Assembly (NCBI RefSeq): GCF_047731265.1
Contig: NZ_CP159835.1
Coordinates: 2,790,001-2,854,000, forward strand
DNA: 64,000 nt
Direction of reading: 5' to 3'
From: Patiriisocius sp047731265
GTDB taxonomy: Bacteria > Bacteroidota > Bacteroidia > Flavobacteriales > Flavobacteriaceae
Part shown: positions 36,518-45,175 of the stretch, in pieces
Layout of the letters: each line of letters begins with the position of its first letter
Numbering within the stretch: the first letter of the stretch is position 1
Notes under the pieces: model-generated
What the model was told of the DNA's origin: nothing
Databases searched by the model: none
The model's input: the letters and a program-made list of their open reading frames with translations, nothing else
Translations under genes and position numbers: made by a program

Positions 36518-36652
36518 TTTGCTAACACCGTATAAAACTAATTAATCCTTTTAACTCACTTGGGAAATTCCTTGAGATTTTCACCGTTCGTATTTTATTT
36601 AGTATTTCTTTTGCTTAAAATACGCAGCTAACCTTATATAAATATGTTGGCG
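36518..36652 (+). repeat. attC-like intergenic palindrome A
   Basis: A 135-bp imperfect inverted repeat filling the gap between the hydrolase pseudogene and the WG-repeat gene. The left arm starts TTTGCTAACACCGTATAAAA and the right arm ends TTATATAAATATGTTGGCG, so the outermost bases pair as GCYAACA with TGTTGGC. It belongs to a loose family with the elements at 45488, 50627 and 53108. Confidence 0.6.
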
Positions 36653-36669
36653 TTCGTAAAAAAAAAACT

Positions 36670-37659
36670 ATGAAGACAATATTTTTAATACCTCTTATAG
36701 GACTTTTTACTATTAACTGCTTCTCTCAAGAAATTTCAGCAAAAGAGATTCGCAAAAAAATGAAAGCCAAAGAGGTGGTTTTGCGTGATTATTATGGAGA
36801 AGAAATGGTATTAGCCAAAATGGAAAGCACAAAAAAATGGGGACTGTACACCGTTTATTCTGGTATGGATATTGAAGACTTCTCATTTGAAGAATTTATT
36901 TCGCCAAAATTTGATTCACTAAGCTTTTTTGAACCAGAAGCACGGTTTCAAATCGTAAAGCAGAATGATAAATACGGTATTCTTTTACTCCCTTTTGAAA
37001 TTGAAGATGCTGGTGATAGAGTGCATTGTAAATTTGATAAAATCATCCATAAAAACATCAATGGAGAAGATTATATACTCGTTAAGAAAGGTAATAAGTG
37101 GGGTTTAATCAATTGGTTTGATTTGTTTTATATTATAGACCCAATATTTGACACCCCAGAGGAAGTCCCATTGGTTAGAATGGGGAGTCGGATGTTAGAA
37201 ACCTTTAAACGAGCAAAAAGAAGTTTGAAAGCCGACCTTGTTATTTTTGATCCTAATAACGGAGATGGTGCTTTAAAAGCACGAAGCAAAAAAACTAAAA
37301 AGTGGGGGATGTACCAATTCTTAGATGATCAGAAAAAAGAGTTAATCCCAATGCAATACGATAGCCTAAACTTTTACTCCTTCAATGGAAAGTACACTGC
37401 TGTATATAATAATGAAAAAGTAGGCTTTTATCTCTCTTATTGGAGTTATGATGAGCAAGCCAAGCAAACTGTGGATTGCAAATATGAAGATTACAAATGT
37501 TTTGATGCCGATGGTGTTTCAAAACTCGCTGTAAAGAAAGATGGCAAATGGGGCTGGGTTGATTGGCTTACGGGAAAAGAAAAAAGTGAGTTTATATTCA
37601 ACAGTCCTGATGAGTTGCCTTATCCACATTACAAACAAAATTATTGGTTTGATGAGTAG
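36670..37659 (+). CDS. WG repeat-containing secreted protein
   Basis: A 329-residue protein with signal peptide (MKTIFLIPLIGLFTINCFSQ) and at least five WG-type repeats: STKKWGLYTV, NDKYGILLL, GNKWGLINW, TKKWGMYQF, NEKVGFYLS and DGKWGWVDW. WG repeats form small beta domains of unknown ligand. Most repeats are followed by a KFDSL or QYDSL pattern. It sits as a single gene between a palindrome element and a dispersed repeat, as a cassette-like unit. Role unknown. Confidence 0.83.
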   Translation: MKTIFLIPLIGLFTINCFSQEISAKEIRKKMKAKEVVLRDYYGEEMVLAKMESTKKWGLYTVYSGMDIEDFSFEEFISPKFDSLSFFEPEARFQIVKQNDKYGILLLPFEIEDAGDRVHCKFDKIIHKNINGEDYILVKKGNKWGLINWFDLFYIIDPIFDTPEEVPLVRMGSRMLETFKRAKRSLKADLVIFDPNNGDGALKARSKKTKKWGMYQFLDDQKKELIPMQYDSLNFYSFNGKYTAVYNNEKVGFYLSYWSYDEQAKQTVDCKYEDYKCFDADGVSKLAVKKDGKWGWVDWLTGKEKSEFIFNSPDELPYPHYKQNYWFDE

Positions 37660-37666
37660 AAATATA

Positions 37667-37790
37667 CCTATATTATATTTTAAATTTATGGGGCAGTGGT
37701 CCGTCGGGGGGGCTTATTTCGAAGAAAGGATAATAATAAAAATTTAAAAATTAGGCTTGTGTTTCATCAGATTAATAACGGCTTATTTTT
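37667..37790 (+). repeat. Dispersed intergenic repeat R1, copy 1
   Basis: About 124 bp similar to 54201-54321. Shared blocks are TTATATTTTAAATTTA, GGCAGT, GGGCTTATT and TTTAAAAATTAGG. It follows the WG-repeat gene; a GTTGTAACCAGC motif comes just after (about 37817). Confidence 0.7.
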
Positions 37791-37942
37791 AGCGCTGCTT
37801 TTTCATATATAAAGCGTTGTAACCAGCTCTTGCCTAGTGAAAAAGCTCAAAATATTCGCAGTTCTTCCTTTGCTTATAAGCGATTAGAATAAAAACCAAA
37901 ATTTCGCTCTATTTTTTAAAATCAAATTTTTATTTTTACAGG

Positions 37943-39061
37943 ATGAATGTTTTAAGTGTTTTTCCTGTGTTAAGTGTCATTTTTGGATTGGTCTTAATCG
38001 TTTTTATTCTATTCAATAAATTTGGACTAGGAAACGATAAAAAGATACGATATGTTTTATCTTCCTTAGTTTTTATTTATGTGGTTACGGCATTAGACTA
38101 CCATCTTTCCATCAATAACCAAATACCTGCAACCTATTCGGGAGTCACCTACTTTTTCTATCATTTTACCGGATTGTTATTTTACTATTTCATCGCTCTT
38201 TATACCAAATCTGAAATAAATATAAAAAAATGGGTGCCTGTCGTTGTTGGTTATACCTTGGTCAGAATTTTAGTATTCCTTCCTTTTGATCACGATCAAA
38301 ATTTACAAGATTTTGTGGAAGTATTGGAGACTTCAAACTACGGAGTATTTGTTTTAGTGGAATATATTTTAGTAAGTGCTATCAATATTGCGCTTATGTT
38401 TCTTGCCTATAAGAAATTAAAAAAGGCTCCATTACTCATTGAATTAAATGAAAGTGAAAAAAACCTTTATAAGTGGATTAAGATTATCATCGCTGCAATT
38501 GTGCTCATGCAAATTGTAGTTTTTGCGACCACAATTCTAGGCAGTTTGGATATTGGTCATTTTAACCTTTATCTAAAATTTGAAACACTTATCTATTCGA
38601 TATTCTTCTTCATATTCGCATTTTCTATCATGCATTTTCCTGTATTTGCTTATTCTGGAAATTTTGAAGATTTATCCACCTCTACTATTGAGAAATATGC
38701 AAAGTCATCGTTATCTGATTCTTCAGATCTTTTTGAGAAAATAAAGGCCATCGTAAATAAGGAAAAGATGTACTTAGACTTCGATTTAAAATTGAATACC
38801 GTTGCTACCAAGTTAGATCACTCCATTCATCATATATCACAGGCCATCAATCAGAACGCAAAAATGAGTTTTCCTGACTTTATCAGTAGCTTTAGAATTG
38901 AAGAAGCCAAAAAGAAACTCATGGAGCTTAAACCAGATACAATATTTGCGATTTCCTTAGACGTAGGTTTTAATAGCAAGGCTGCTTTTTACACTGCTTT
39001 CAAAAAAAGTACACAAATGACTCCTACCGAATTTAAAAAACTTCATAATTCTTTAGATTGA
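37943..39061 (+). CDS. Membrane-anchored AraC family transcription regulator
   Basis: A 372-residue protein with about seven N-terminal membrane helices (from VFPVLSVIFGLVLIVFILF to IYSIFFFIFAFSIMHFPVFA) and a C-terminal AraC-type double helix-turn-helix (about 270-372): LNTVATKLDHSIHHISQAIN, then SFRIEEAKKKLME and the signature ISLDVGFNSKAAFYTAFKK, ending TPTEFKKLH. Proteins of this layout occur in Bacteroidota as membrane sensors that regulate from the membrane. The signal and targets are unknown. Ends at a strong terminator. Confidence 0.9.
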   Translation: MNVLSVFPVLSVIFGLVLIVFILFNKFGLGNDKKIRYVLSSLVFIYVVTALDYHLSINNQIPATYSGVTYFFYHFTGLLFYYFIALYTKSEINIKKWVPVVVGYTLVRILVFLPFDHDQNLQDFVEVLETSNYGVFVLVEYILVSAINIALMFLAYKKLKKAPLLIELNESEKNLYKWIKIIIAAIVLMQIVVFATTILGSLDIGHFNLYLKFETLIYSIFFFIFAFSIMHFPVFAYSGNFEDLSTSTIEKYAKSSLSDSSDLFEKIKAIVNKEKMYLDFDLKLNTVATKLDHSIHHISQAINQNAKMSFPDFISSFRIEEAKKKLMELKPDTIFAISLDVGFNSKAAFYTAFKKSTQMTPTEFKKLHNSLD

Positions 39062-39095
39062 TGTAACTTACTGGTTTTATTGATGTTAATCCTAT

Positions 39096-39133
39096 AAAAA
39101 GTGTCTTCCCGATAAAGGAAGACACTTTTTTTG
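39096..39133 (+). terminator. Terminator of the AraC gene
   Basis: A perfect 14-bp stem (39096-39109 with 39117-39130) with a 7-nt loop runs into a T tract, 35 bp after the stop. Confidence 0.9.
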
Positions 39134-39220
39134 TTTGGTATTATAGGGAGACACCATTAAAACACCTTGTGAAATTACTTTTGTCCAAAATAATTTATAA
39201 ATCTATAAAATTTAAGAACA

Positions 39221-39763
39221 ATGATTACAATTACAAAAATAATAATGACAATAGCCCTTATAGTAATGGCTAGTATTACAATCAACGCTCAATCCAATAT
39301 GGAATTTGGTATTAAAGGAGGAACGAATATTACAAAATTAAAAAATGGTGATGGGAAAGTAAATATAGGTGTAGTTGCCGGAGTTTTTGCTGAATTTAAA
39401 GTGTCAGAAAGATTCTCTATTCGTCCTGAAGTTTTATTTTCAACTCGGAATATTAAGGTAGGCTCTGGAAAAGAAAATCTAGGCTATATTAATGTACCAT
39501 TACTTGCTAAATTTTATTTTTTAGAAAAGTTTAGTGTTGAAGCAGGATCGCAATTTGGATATCTCATGATTAAAGAAGATGGTAGTCTCAATAAAACCGA
39601 CTACAGAGAGATTGAATTGGGTGCTGTCTTTGGAGCCAGTTACCGTATAACAGAACACCTGGAAGGTGGTGTACGTTATAACCTAGGGGTAAGAAATTTG
39701 ACAAAGTCAGGTGGTGACATTAAAAATTCTTCCTTACAATTTACGCTCTCTTACGGATTTTAA
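39221..39763 (+). CDS. Outer-membrane beta-barrel protein (PorT-like)
   Basis: A 180-residue protein with signal peptide (MTIALIVMASITINAQS), followed by an eight-strand OmpA/PorT-type barrel: FGIKGGTNITKL, FAEFKVSERFSIRPEVLFST, YINVPLLAKFYF, VEAGSQFGYLM, GAVFGASYRITEHLEGGVRY and the terminal LQFTLSYGF with final aromatic residue. Barrels of this type are abundant in Flavobacteriia and mostly uncharacterised. It may be controlled by the adjacent AraC regulator, but a terminator separates the two. Confidence 0.85.
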   Translation: MITITKIIMTIALIVMASITINAQSNMEFGIKGGTNITKLKNGDGKVNIGVVAGVFAEFKVSERFSIRPEVLFSTRNIKVGSGKENLGYINVPLLAKFYFLEKFSVEAGSQFGYLMIKEDGSLNKTDYREIELGAVFGASYRITEHLEGGVRYNLGVRNLTKSGGDIKNSSLQFTLSYGF

Positions 39764-39779
39764 AACTGAATATAATATA

Positions 39780-39814
39780 AAGAATTCCTCAAGTTTTAAA
39801 TGAGGAATTCTTTT
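39780..39814 (+). terminator. Terminator of the barrel gene
   Basis: AAGAATTCCTCA (39780-39791) pairs with TGAGGAATTCTT (39801-39812); a 9-nt loop; T-rich end. Confidence 0.85.
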
Positions 39815-39836
39815 AAACTAACTTAATATTCTTAAA

Positions 39837-40268
39837 ATGTTTAAAATTAAAGAAAGAATCAAAGGACACAATATTGCTTATAAACTGTTTTTGTTTATGG
39901 CTATCATCATTGGTAATAGTGGATATGCTCAGGATGATAAAACAACGCCTTTAATAAATATTTGGCACCTCGACAACTATGATATGGGTGGTCAAGAATA
40001 CGGACCCAAGAAAAAGGAAAAAGACGATTATATTTTTTTTAAAGAGGACATGACTTATACTTCAAAATCAGAAGGTAAAGAAGAAGCAGGAACTTATATA
40101 CTAAATAATAACGGTGCTTATATCTTAATGAGTGATAAAAATGGTGAAACTATAAAGGCCTATATCATTTCAATATCAAAGAAATCCTTAGTACTAAAGT
40201 ATGATATTAATGAAATTAGAAATATCGAAGTACATTATAACAGTCCAAATCAAACCCATAAGCTATGA
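39837..40268 (+). CDS. Hypothetical secreted lipocalin-like protein
   Basis: A 143-residue protein with an N-terminal signal (hydrophobic LFLFMAIIIGNSGYAQ) and a domain of about 110 residues whose layout (INIWHLDNYDMGG, DDYIFFKEDMTYTSKSEGK, AGTYILNNN, LVLKYDINE) resembles the lipocalin-like DUF4923/DUF5004 type small beta-barrels of Bacteroidota. The ligand is unknown. Its stop overlaps the start of the following gene (ATGA), implying translational coupling and a shared role. Confidence 0.65.
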   Translation: MFKIKERIKGHNIAYKLFLFMAIIIGNSGYAQDDKTTPLINIWHLDNYDMGGQEYGPKKKEKDDYIFFKEDMTYTSKSEGKEEAGTYILNNNGAYILMSDKNGETIKAYIISISKKSLVLKYDINEIRNIEVHYNSPNQTHKL

Positions 40269-41338
40269 AAACATTTATTAGTATTTTATTTATTCTTTTT
40301 ATTTGTAGTTCATCTTTTTCGCAGAAAACTATAGATTTAAAAAAGGTCTCATTCGAGATTAAGAACCAGAATTTTTATATCGACAGCATCATAGATAATC
40401 GTCAAGTGCTTCATCTTGGAGTTATAGAAGATGATTTTAATAATAAAGAAACCCTGCGTTTTGAGAATGACATTACAACAACAATCAAGCACTTTATGCA
40501 TGCTGCTCTGCCTAAAACAGATGACCAGGTTCCCGTAACTTTAGGGATTAACAAATTAACAATTGAAGAAGCACAAACAAGTATTGATAAGAGAACTGCA
40601 AGGGTATATGTCGAACTCTATTTCTATGCAGAAAACGGAGAAGAACTTCATAAAGTAGCTCATTTTGAAGATCAGGTTTTTCCAGTTTCTAATGTAACAG
40701 AAATCTACGAAACCCACGAACAAAGAATCCGAGCAGCATTGGAATATTGCTTATGGAGCTTCATTAATACACAAAAGGCAAATACAACCAATAGTTTGAT
40801 AAAAGATGGTATGCCAGATACTGAAGGTTCTACTCAGGAAGCATCTGCTATTGAAACCTATGTTCCTTTGGGCAAGTGGTTCAATATGCTAACATTCAAA
40901 AGAATGACAGATAGACATAATGAGGGTTGGAACGTTTCATATACTGGATTTTCAGATCACGAAAAAGACTTCATTATTCCTTTTGTAATAGGCTATGGTC
41001 AATCTAGCGCTAAATCAGATGCAGTAAAAGAGCGTGGGTATAATTCTGTCGATTCGTATGCCTTAGGTTTCGGATTCAATGGCTTTATCAAAATAATACC
41101 TGGTATCTATGCGGATCTTGGTCTAAATGTACCTATAGGAATGGAAGTGTTAAGAGATTTAGAAAACAAAAAATCAAATAATTTTTTAATAGGTCTTCGT
41201 GCTAACCAAGGAGTGAAAATAATCCCCTGGAAAGATTTTGGAGTCGTAATAGGTGCCGGTTTCTTTCAACAATGGCAAACATCTAAAGTAATAAATAGAA
41301 ATTATGGGTTTGCATTGGAATTGGGAATTAATTTTTAA
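40265..41338 (+). CDS. Hypothetical secreted or outer-membrane protein
   Basis: A 357-residue protein with signal peptide (MKTFISILFILFICSSSFSQ). The first half is a soluble alpha/beta region (VSFEIKNQNFYIDSIIDNRQ, RTARVYVELYFYAENGEEL) and the second half (about 230-357) alternates like a short outer-membrane barrel (FIIPFVIGYGQSS, ALGFGFNGFIKIIPGIYADL, IGAGFFQQWQTS) and ends in Phe, as barrels do. No named family was recognised. It overlaps the preceding lipocalin-like gene by 4 bp, so the two probably form a two-protein envelope module. Confidence 0.65.
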   Translation: MKTFISILFILFICSSSFSQKTIDLKKVSFEIKNQNFYIDSIIDNRQVLHLGVIEDDFNNKETLRFENDITTTIKHFMHAALPKTDDQVPVTLGINKLTIEEAQTSIDKRTARVYVELYFYAENGEELHKVAHFEDQVFPVSNVTEIYETHEQRIRAALEYCLWSFINTQKANTTNSLIKDGMPDTEGSTQEASAIETYVPLGKWFNMLTFKRMTDRHNEGWNVSYTGFSDHEKDFIIPFVIGYGQSSAKSDAVKERGYNSVDSYALGFGFNGFIKIIPGIYADLGLNVPIGMEVLRDLENKKSNNFLIGLRANQGVKIIPWKDFGVVIGAGFFQQWQTSKVINRNYGFALELGINF

Positions 41339-41424
41339 TTGAACTTTATCACAGAACCCATAAACCATAATTACACAACTAAAATTTAAAAAGCCATAAT
41401 ATAAGTTTTACGCGATTAATATCG

Positions 41425-42283
41425 ATGTTTGAAGGGTCTCAAATAATGAATTTCATTGGCTATTTTTTATTTTCAATATTAGCTTAATTTTGATTGAGAC
41501 ATTGACAGATTTAATCACTTCAAAAAAAAGAAGATGGAAAGATACAGGTGCTAATTTTTTAATTTTTATAATCAATCAGCTTCTAGAGAAAGCGGTAGTC
41601 GGTTCTATTGGCGTTATATGTTTAATGCATTTTCATTAGATTACGCCACTTTCTATACCGATAAATCTATTGACTTGGGTATTTGCATTTTTTGTTGCAG
41701 ACCTGATCTATTATTGGATGCATAGAATAGAGCACGAACAAGGAATTTTATGGGCTTTGCATAGTGTTCATCATTCTTCAAAAGATTATAATTTGAGTAT
41801 TTCATTTCGACTGAGTATTTTGGAAGCCTTGATAGAATGGGTTTTTTAATTCCAATGATACTCATAGGTTTTAGTTCTTTTCAAGCTATAGCAGGACTTA
41901 TCCTAGTCGCGCAATTTCAATCGTGGATACATACAGATCGTATTGGAAAACTGGGATGGCTAGATAAAATTTTTAATACACCATTAGTACGTCGTGTAAA
42001 TCACGGATCCAATAAAAAATATTTGGATAAGAATTATGGAGGTTTTTTAATTATTTGGGATCGTTTATTTGGCACCTATCAAAAGGAAGAGGAACAAGTT
42101 GTTTATGGATTAACCAAAGATATAAACACCAACAGCTCACTGTTAATTAATTTTATAGAATTTAAAACCATTGTAAAAGATCTAAAAGAGTGCCAATCTT
42201 GGAAAGATCGATTTAAGATAATCTTCGGAAATTTATCTTGGAGACCAGATTACTTCAAGGAAGAATCAAATAACGTGGGATAA
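41425..42283 (+). pseudogene. Fatty acid hydroxylase/sterol desaturase family, frameshifted
   Basis: The remains of a di-iron membrane hydroxylase. The His boxes are visible in the expected order: HRIEHE (about 41722), HSVHHSSKDYN (about 41761) and a later HGSNKKYLDKNYGG (about 42003). Lesions are a frameshift near 41480, an in-frame TAG after LMHFH (41636) and a frameshift in a T run near 41842. The last 148 residues remain open. The intact enzyme would insert oxygen into a lipid chain in the membrane. It directly precedes the DUF418 gene. Confidence 0.88.
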
Positions 42284-42315
42284 TAGAGTAACAATTTGTA
42301 AACTAAAAATACGTA

Positions 42316-43392
42316 ATGAAGCAAAGAATAATAGGAATAGATGTAGCAAGAGCATTGGCAGTTATCGGAATGATAATCGTCAATTTCAAAGTGGTATTTG
42401 GCGAAAATGGCCTACCCTGGGTGGAATATGTAGCTAGCATTTTTGATGGGAAAGCGGCAGCAACATTTGTCGTATTAGCGGGAGTTGGACTTGCTTTAAT
42501 GACAAACTCGGCAATTAACCATAGAGATAAGGCGAAAATAAAAGTTGCCCGAATCAGAATTGCTAAAAGAGCGTTGTTTCTCTTTATTCTTGGAATTTCC
42601 TATATCGCAATTTGGTCAGCAGATATTCTCCATTTTTATGGAATTTATATGGCAATCACAATGGTGCTTTTAACCCGAAAAGAAAATACAATCCTAATCG
42701 CAGGGATCGCTATAATATTAGTGTATCCAATTATATTAACATTTTTAAATTATGAGACAGGTTGGCATTTTGATACCTTAGATTATCAAGATTTTTGGAC
42801 GTTTAAGGGCTTTATAAGAAACCTTTTCTTTAATGGTTTCCATCCAGTATTTCCTTGGACTGCTTTTATGCTCTTTGGTTATTGGTTCGGCAAACAGGAT
42901 TTATACAATGACAAATTCGTGAAAAAAATATTTTGGATGAGTACCATCATTTTTATTTCTATTCAAGTTGTGTCCTATCTGTCTATTTCAATTCTATCAG
43001 AAGGAAACCAAGAGGCTGTTTTGGAACTAACTGAGATTTTGGGAACCAAACCAATGCCACCTTTACCCATTTATATGTTTAATGGTATTGCCATTGCCTT
43101 TGCACTAATTTCAGGTTGTATCCTAATTGGCAGGAAGTTTGAAAATAGTTTTATAATTGATGCTTTAAATAAAACAGGACAATTAGCATTGACCTTCTAT
43201 GTAGCACACGTTATTATTGGAATGGGCATTATTGACCTCATAAACCCTTATAGAACAGAAAGTTATTCTATTGAGTTTTCAGTGATTTATGCATTGGTGT
43301 TTAGTTTGCTGTGTATTGTATTTGCAGTTATTTGGAGAAAATATAAAAAATACGGACCCTTAGAATGGGTTATGCGAAAAATAGCAAGCTAA
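42316..43392 (+). CDS. DUF418 family membrane protein
   Basis: A 358-residue polytopic protein with about nine membrane helices. The N-terminus has IGIDVARALAVIGMIIVNF and FDGKAAATFVVLAGVGLAL, the DUF1624/heparan-acetyltransferase-like start; the C-terminus has GQLALTFYVAHVII and the DUF418 hallmark KKYGPLEWVMRK. Members are thought to be acyltransferase-like membrane proteins of unknown substrate. It lies 32 bp after the broken fatty acid hydroxylase gene; they may once have worked on the same lipid. Confidence 0.86.
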   Translation: MKQRIIGIDVARALAVIGMIIVNFKVVFGENGLPWVEYVASIFDGKAAATFVVLAGVGLALMTNSAINHRDKAKIKVARIRIAKRALFLFILGISYIAIWSADILHFYGIYMAITMVLLTRKENTILIAGIAIILVYPIILTFLNYETGWHFDTLDYQDFWTFKGFIRNLFFNGFHPVFPWTAFMLFGYWFGKQDLYNDKFVKKIFWMSTIIFISIQVVSYLSISILSEGNQEAVLELTEILGTKPMPPLPIYMFNGIAIAFALISGCILIGRKFENSFIIDALNKTGQLALTFYVAHVIIGMGIIDLINPYRTESYSIEFSVIYALVFSLLCIVFAVIWRKYKKYGPLEWVMRKIAS

Positions 43393-43415
43393 AAGACAAT
43401 ACATAAAAACAAACC

Positions 43416-43806
43416 AAAATCAGGTAGTTTCCCGTATTGACATTAAACTACAATGTGCCTATATTTTTGAATACAGAACGCTTTTTATGATCCATTATCC
43501 AAGAAACACAAACCAAAGGCTGGAACACCGCCAATACCCTGAGCGGTAAAATAAAGGCCGTTTTAGATAGGCTGGGGCTAGTGCTTAGGGCATAGATTGG
43601 TTTTTTCACCATCGCCTGGAAAATAATTATATTGAACACGGAAAATCGCAACAAAAAAATAGAATAAATAGTATTTTTAAAAATTAAAATGCTGCCGTCA
43701 AGTCTGGCAAAAAAATAATTTTAAAAAAAAACATCACAAGACTAATAGGTTTGTGATGGTATAATGGGGATAAATGCCATATGGCGTTTATCCATATGTT
43801 GGCAAA
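43416..43806 (+). repeat. 391-bp dispersed repeat R2, copy 1
   Basis: Similar along its length (about 70% by eye) to 51892-52282, which is also 391 bp. In the middle both copies keep relics of one reading frame (here QETQTKGWNTANTLSGKIKA, then VLDRLG; differences fall often at third positions), interrupted by stops. The end carries a palindrome at 43768-43793 with GCCATATGGC at its centre, then TATGTTGGCAAA. It stops 44 bp before the GT90 gene start. Confidence 0.85.
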
Positions 43807-43850
43807 CATATGATGAATAGAACTAAAACACTAAAAATATATTTATTAAT

Positions 43851-44822
43851 ATGGAAGTTAAAAGATTATCTTATAAGCATAAAAACAACAAAATACTTTA
43901 CTATGCTGTTAGTTATTTACGGCAATTAATCTCGTCAAAATATTATCAAGCAAAGTTATTAACTAAACTAAAATCAATAAATTCACTAAATGATGATGAG
44001 ATTCAAAAAGTAATGTCTAGAGTGAATTACTATAACAAACTTAAAAAAAAAGTTGAATTAACTTCTGGAGCACTAAAATCGTCTGATTTAACAATTAAAA
44101 AAGGCTTTAAAACTTATTTTTTTGATTTGTATGAATACAATAGATTTTTTAATCAAAATTTAAAAGGACATTATTTATTTGGAGATATTACACATATCCC
44201 AAAAGAACCTGGATTAGTTAAAAGCAGACCTATTTCCGATGACAATGCCTATTCAGTAGTCTTGAAATGGAATAAATTAAGACATTTCGTACACGTAAAA
44301 AATGATAAAAAATCATTCTCTCAAAAAAAAAACATGTTGGTTGGTCGAGGAAAAGTACATTCCACTCAACTTAATAGAATTCAATTTTTAGAAAAATATT
44401 ATGGTCATCCAATGTGTGACATTGGTAAAGTGAATGATAATCTTCTTAATCCTAAATGGAAGGTTAATAGAATGACTATTGATGAGCATTTAGAATATAA
44501 ATTCATCCTCTGTTTGGAAGGAAATGATGTCGCTACCAATCTAAAGTGGGTGATGTCTTGCAATTCATTGGCTATAATGACCAAACCGAAATTTGAAACT
44601 TGGTTTATGGAAGGACTTCTAATCCCAGATTATCACTATGTTTTAATAAAGGATGATTATTCTGATTTGGAGAGTAAGCTAGCGTACTATATCAATAATC
44701 CAGATAAGGCTGATAATATCATCAAAAATTCCAACGACTTCGTAGCACAATTTCAAAATAAACATTTAGAAGACTTAATTTCTTTGATGGTTTTAGATAA
44801 ATACTATAAAAAAACCAATTAA
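43851..44822 (+). CDS. Glycosyltransferase family 90 (CAP10/LpsA-like)
   Basis: A 323-residue cytosolic or membrane-associated glycosyltransferase. The GT90 pattern is clear: HYLFGDITHIPKEPGLVKSR, VLKWNKLRHFVHVKND, the GRGKVHSTQLNR nucleotide-sugar region, and DEHLEYKFILCLEGNDVATN with KWVMSCNSLAIM and ETWFMEGLLIPDYHYV. Related LpsA enzymes add sugars (often xylose or glucose) to lipopolysaccharide or capsule. It is alone, with no other glycan genes near, is AT-rich, and is flanked by an exact 12-bp inverted repeat (43795-43806, 44837-44848), consistent with acquisition as a unit. Confidence 0.9.
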   Translation: MEVKRLSYKHKNNKILYYAVSYLRQLISSKYYQAKLLTKLKSINSLNDDEIQKVMSRVNYYNKLKKKVELTSGALKSSDLTIKKGFKTYFFDLYEYNRFFNQNLKGHYLFGDITHIPKEPGLVKSRPISDDNAYSVVLKWNKLRHFVHVKNDKKSFSQKKNMLVGRGKVHSTQLNRIQFLEKYYGHPMCDIGKVNDNLLNPKWKVNRMTIDEHLEYKFILCLEGNDVATNLKWVMSCNSLAIMTKPKFETWFMEGLLIPDYHYVLIKDDYSDLESKLAYYINNPDKADNIIKNSNDFVAQFQNKHLEDLISLMVLDKYYKKTN

Positions 44823-44836
44823 CATAAGTAAAAACA

Positions 44837-44848
44837 TTTGCCAACATA
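44837..44848 (+). repeat. Right half of a 12-bp inverted repeat flanking the GT90 gene
   Basis: TTTGCCAACATA is the exact reverse complement of TATGTTGGCAAA at 43795-43806, 15 bp after the GT90 stop codon. The same sequence theme forms the ends of palindrome A (36518 and 36643). Confidence 0.75.
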
Positions 44849-45175
44849 ATATATAAAAAATAACAGATTAATTGCTAATACGAAGGTGTAAACAGAAATC
44901 TAAAATCATTTTTAAACGGAAAAGGGAGTGCATTAAAACGCCTTACTTTTCATATACGAGACATTACTAACAAGTCGTAAAAACTTTCCTCTATTTACAT
45001 TTGAGTTTGACGAAATCACTTGTTTATTTTGCACTTATTATAATTATTTCTCATTTAGCCATCATTAAGAAAACAAGTGTTTTAGAATGTTGGTTACAAA
45101 CCTTTCTATATCGATTCTAAAATAAATCAATCTCCCTTGTTATAAGTACACTCATTTTATCGTTGTATCAATAGA
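44849..45175. other. Gene-free stretch
   Basis: About 330 AT-rich bp after the GT90 gene. It contains palindrome-family fragments (ATATATAAAAAATAACAG, GATTAATTGC) but no gene. Confidence 0.4.

Noticed and set aside
41837..42283. 148-codon ORF as an independent gene
   Set aside because: It is the last third of the broken fatty acid hydroxylase; upstream His boxes lie in a different frame.
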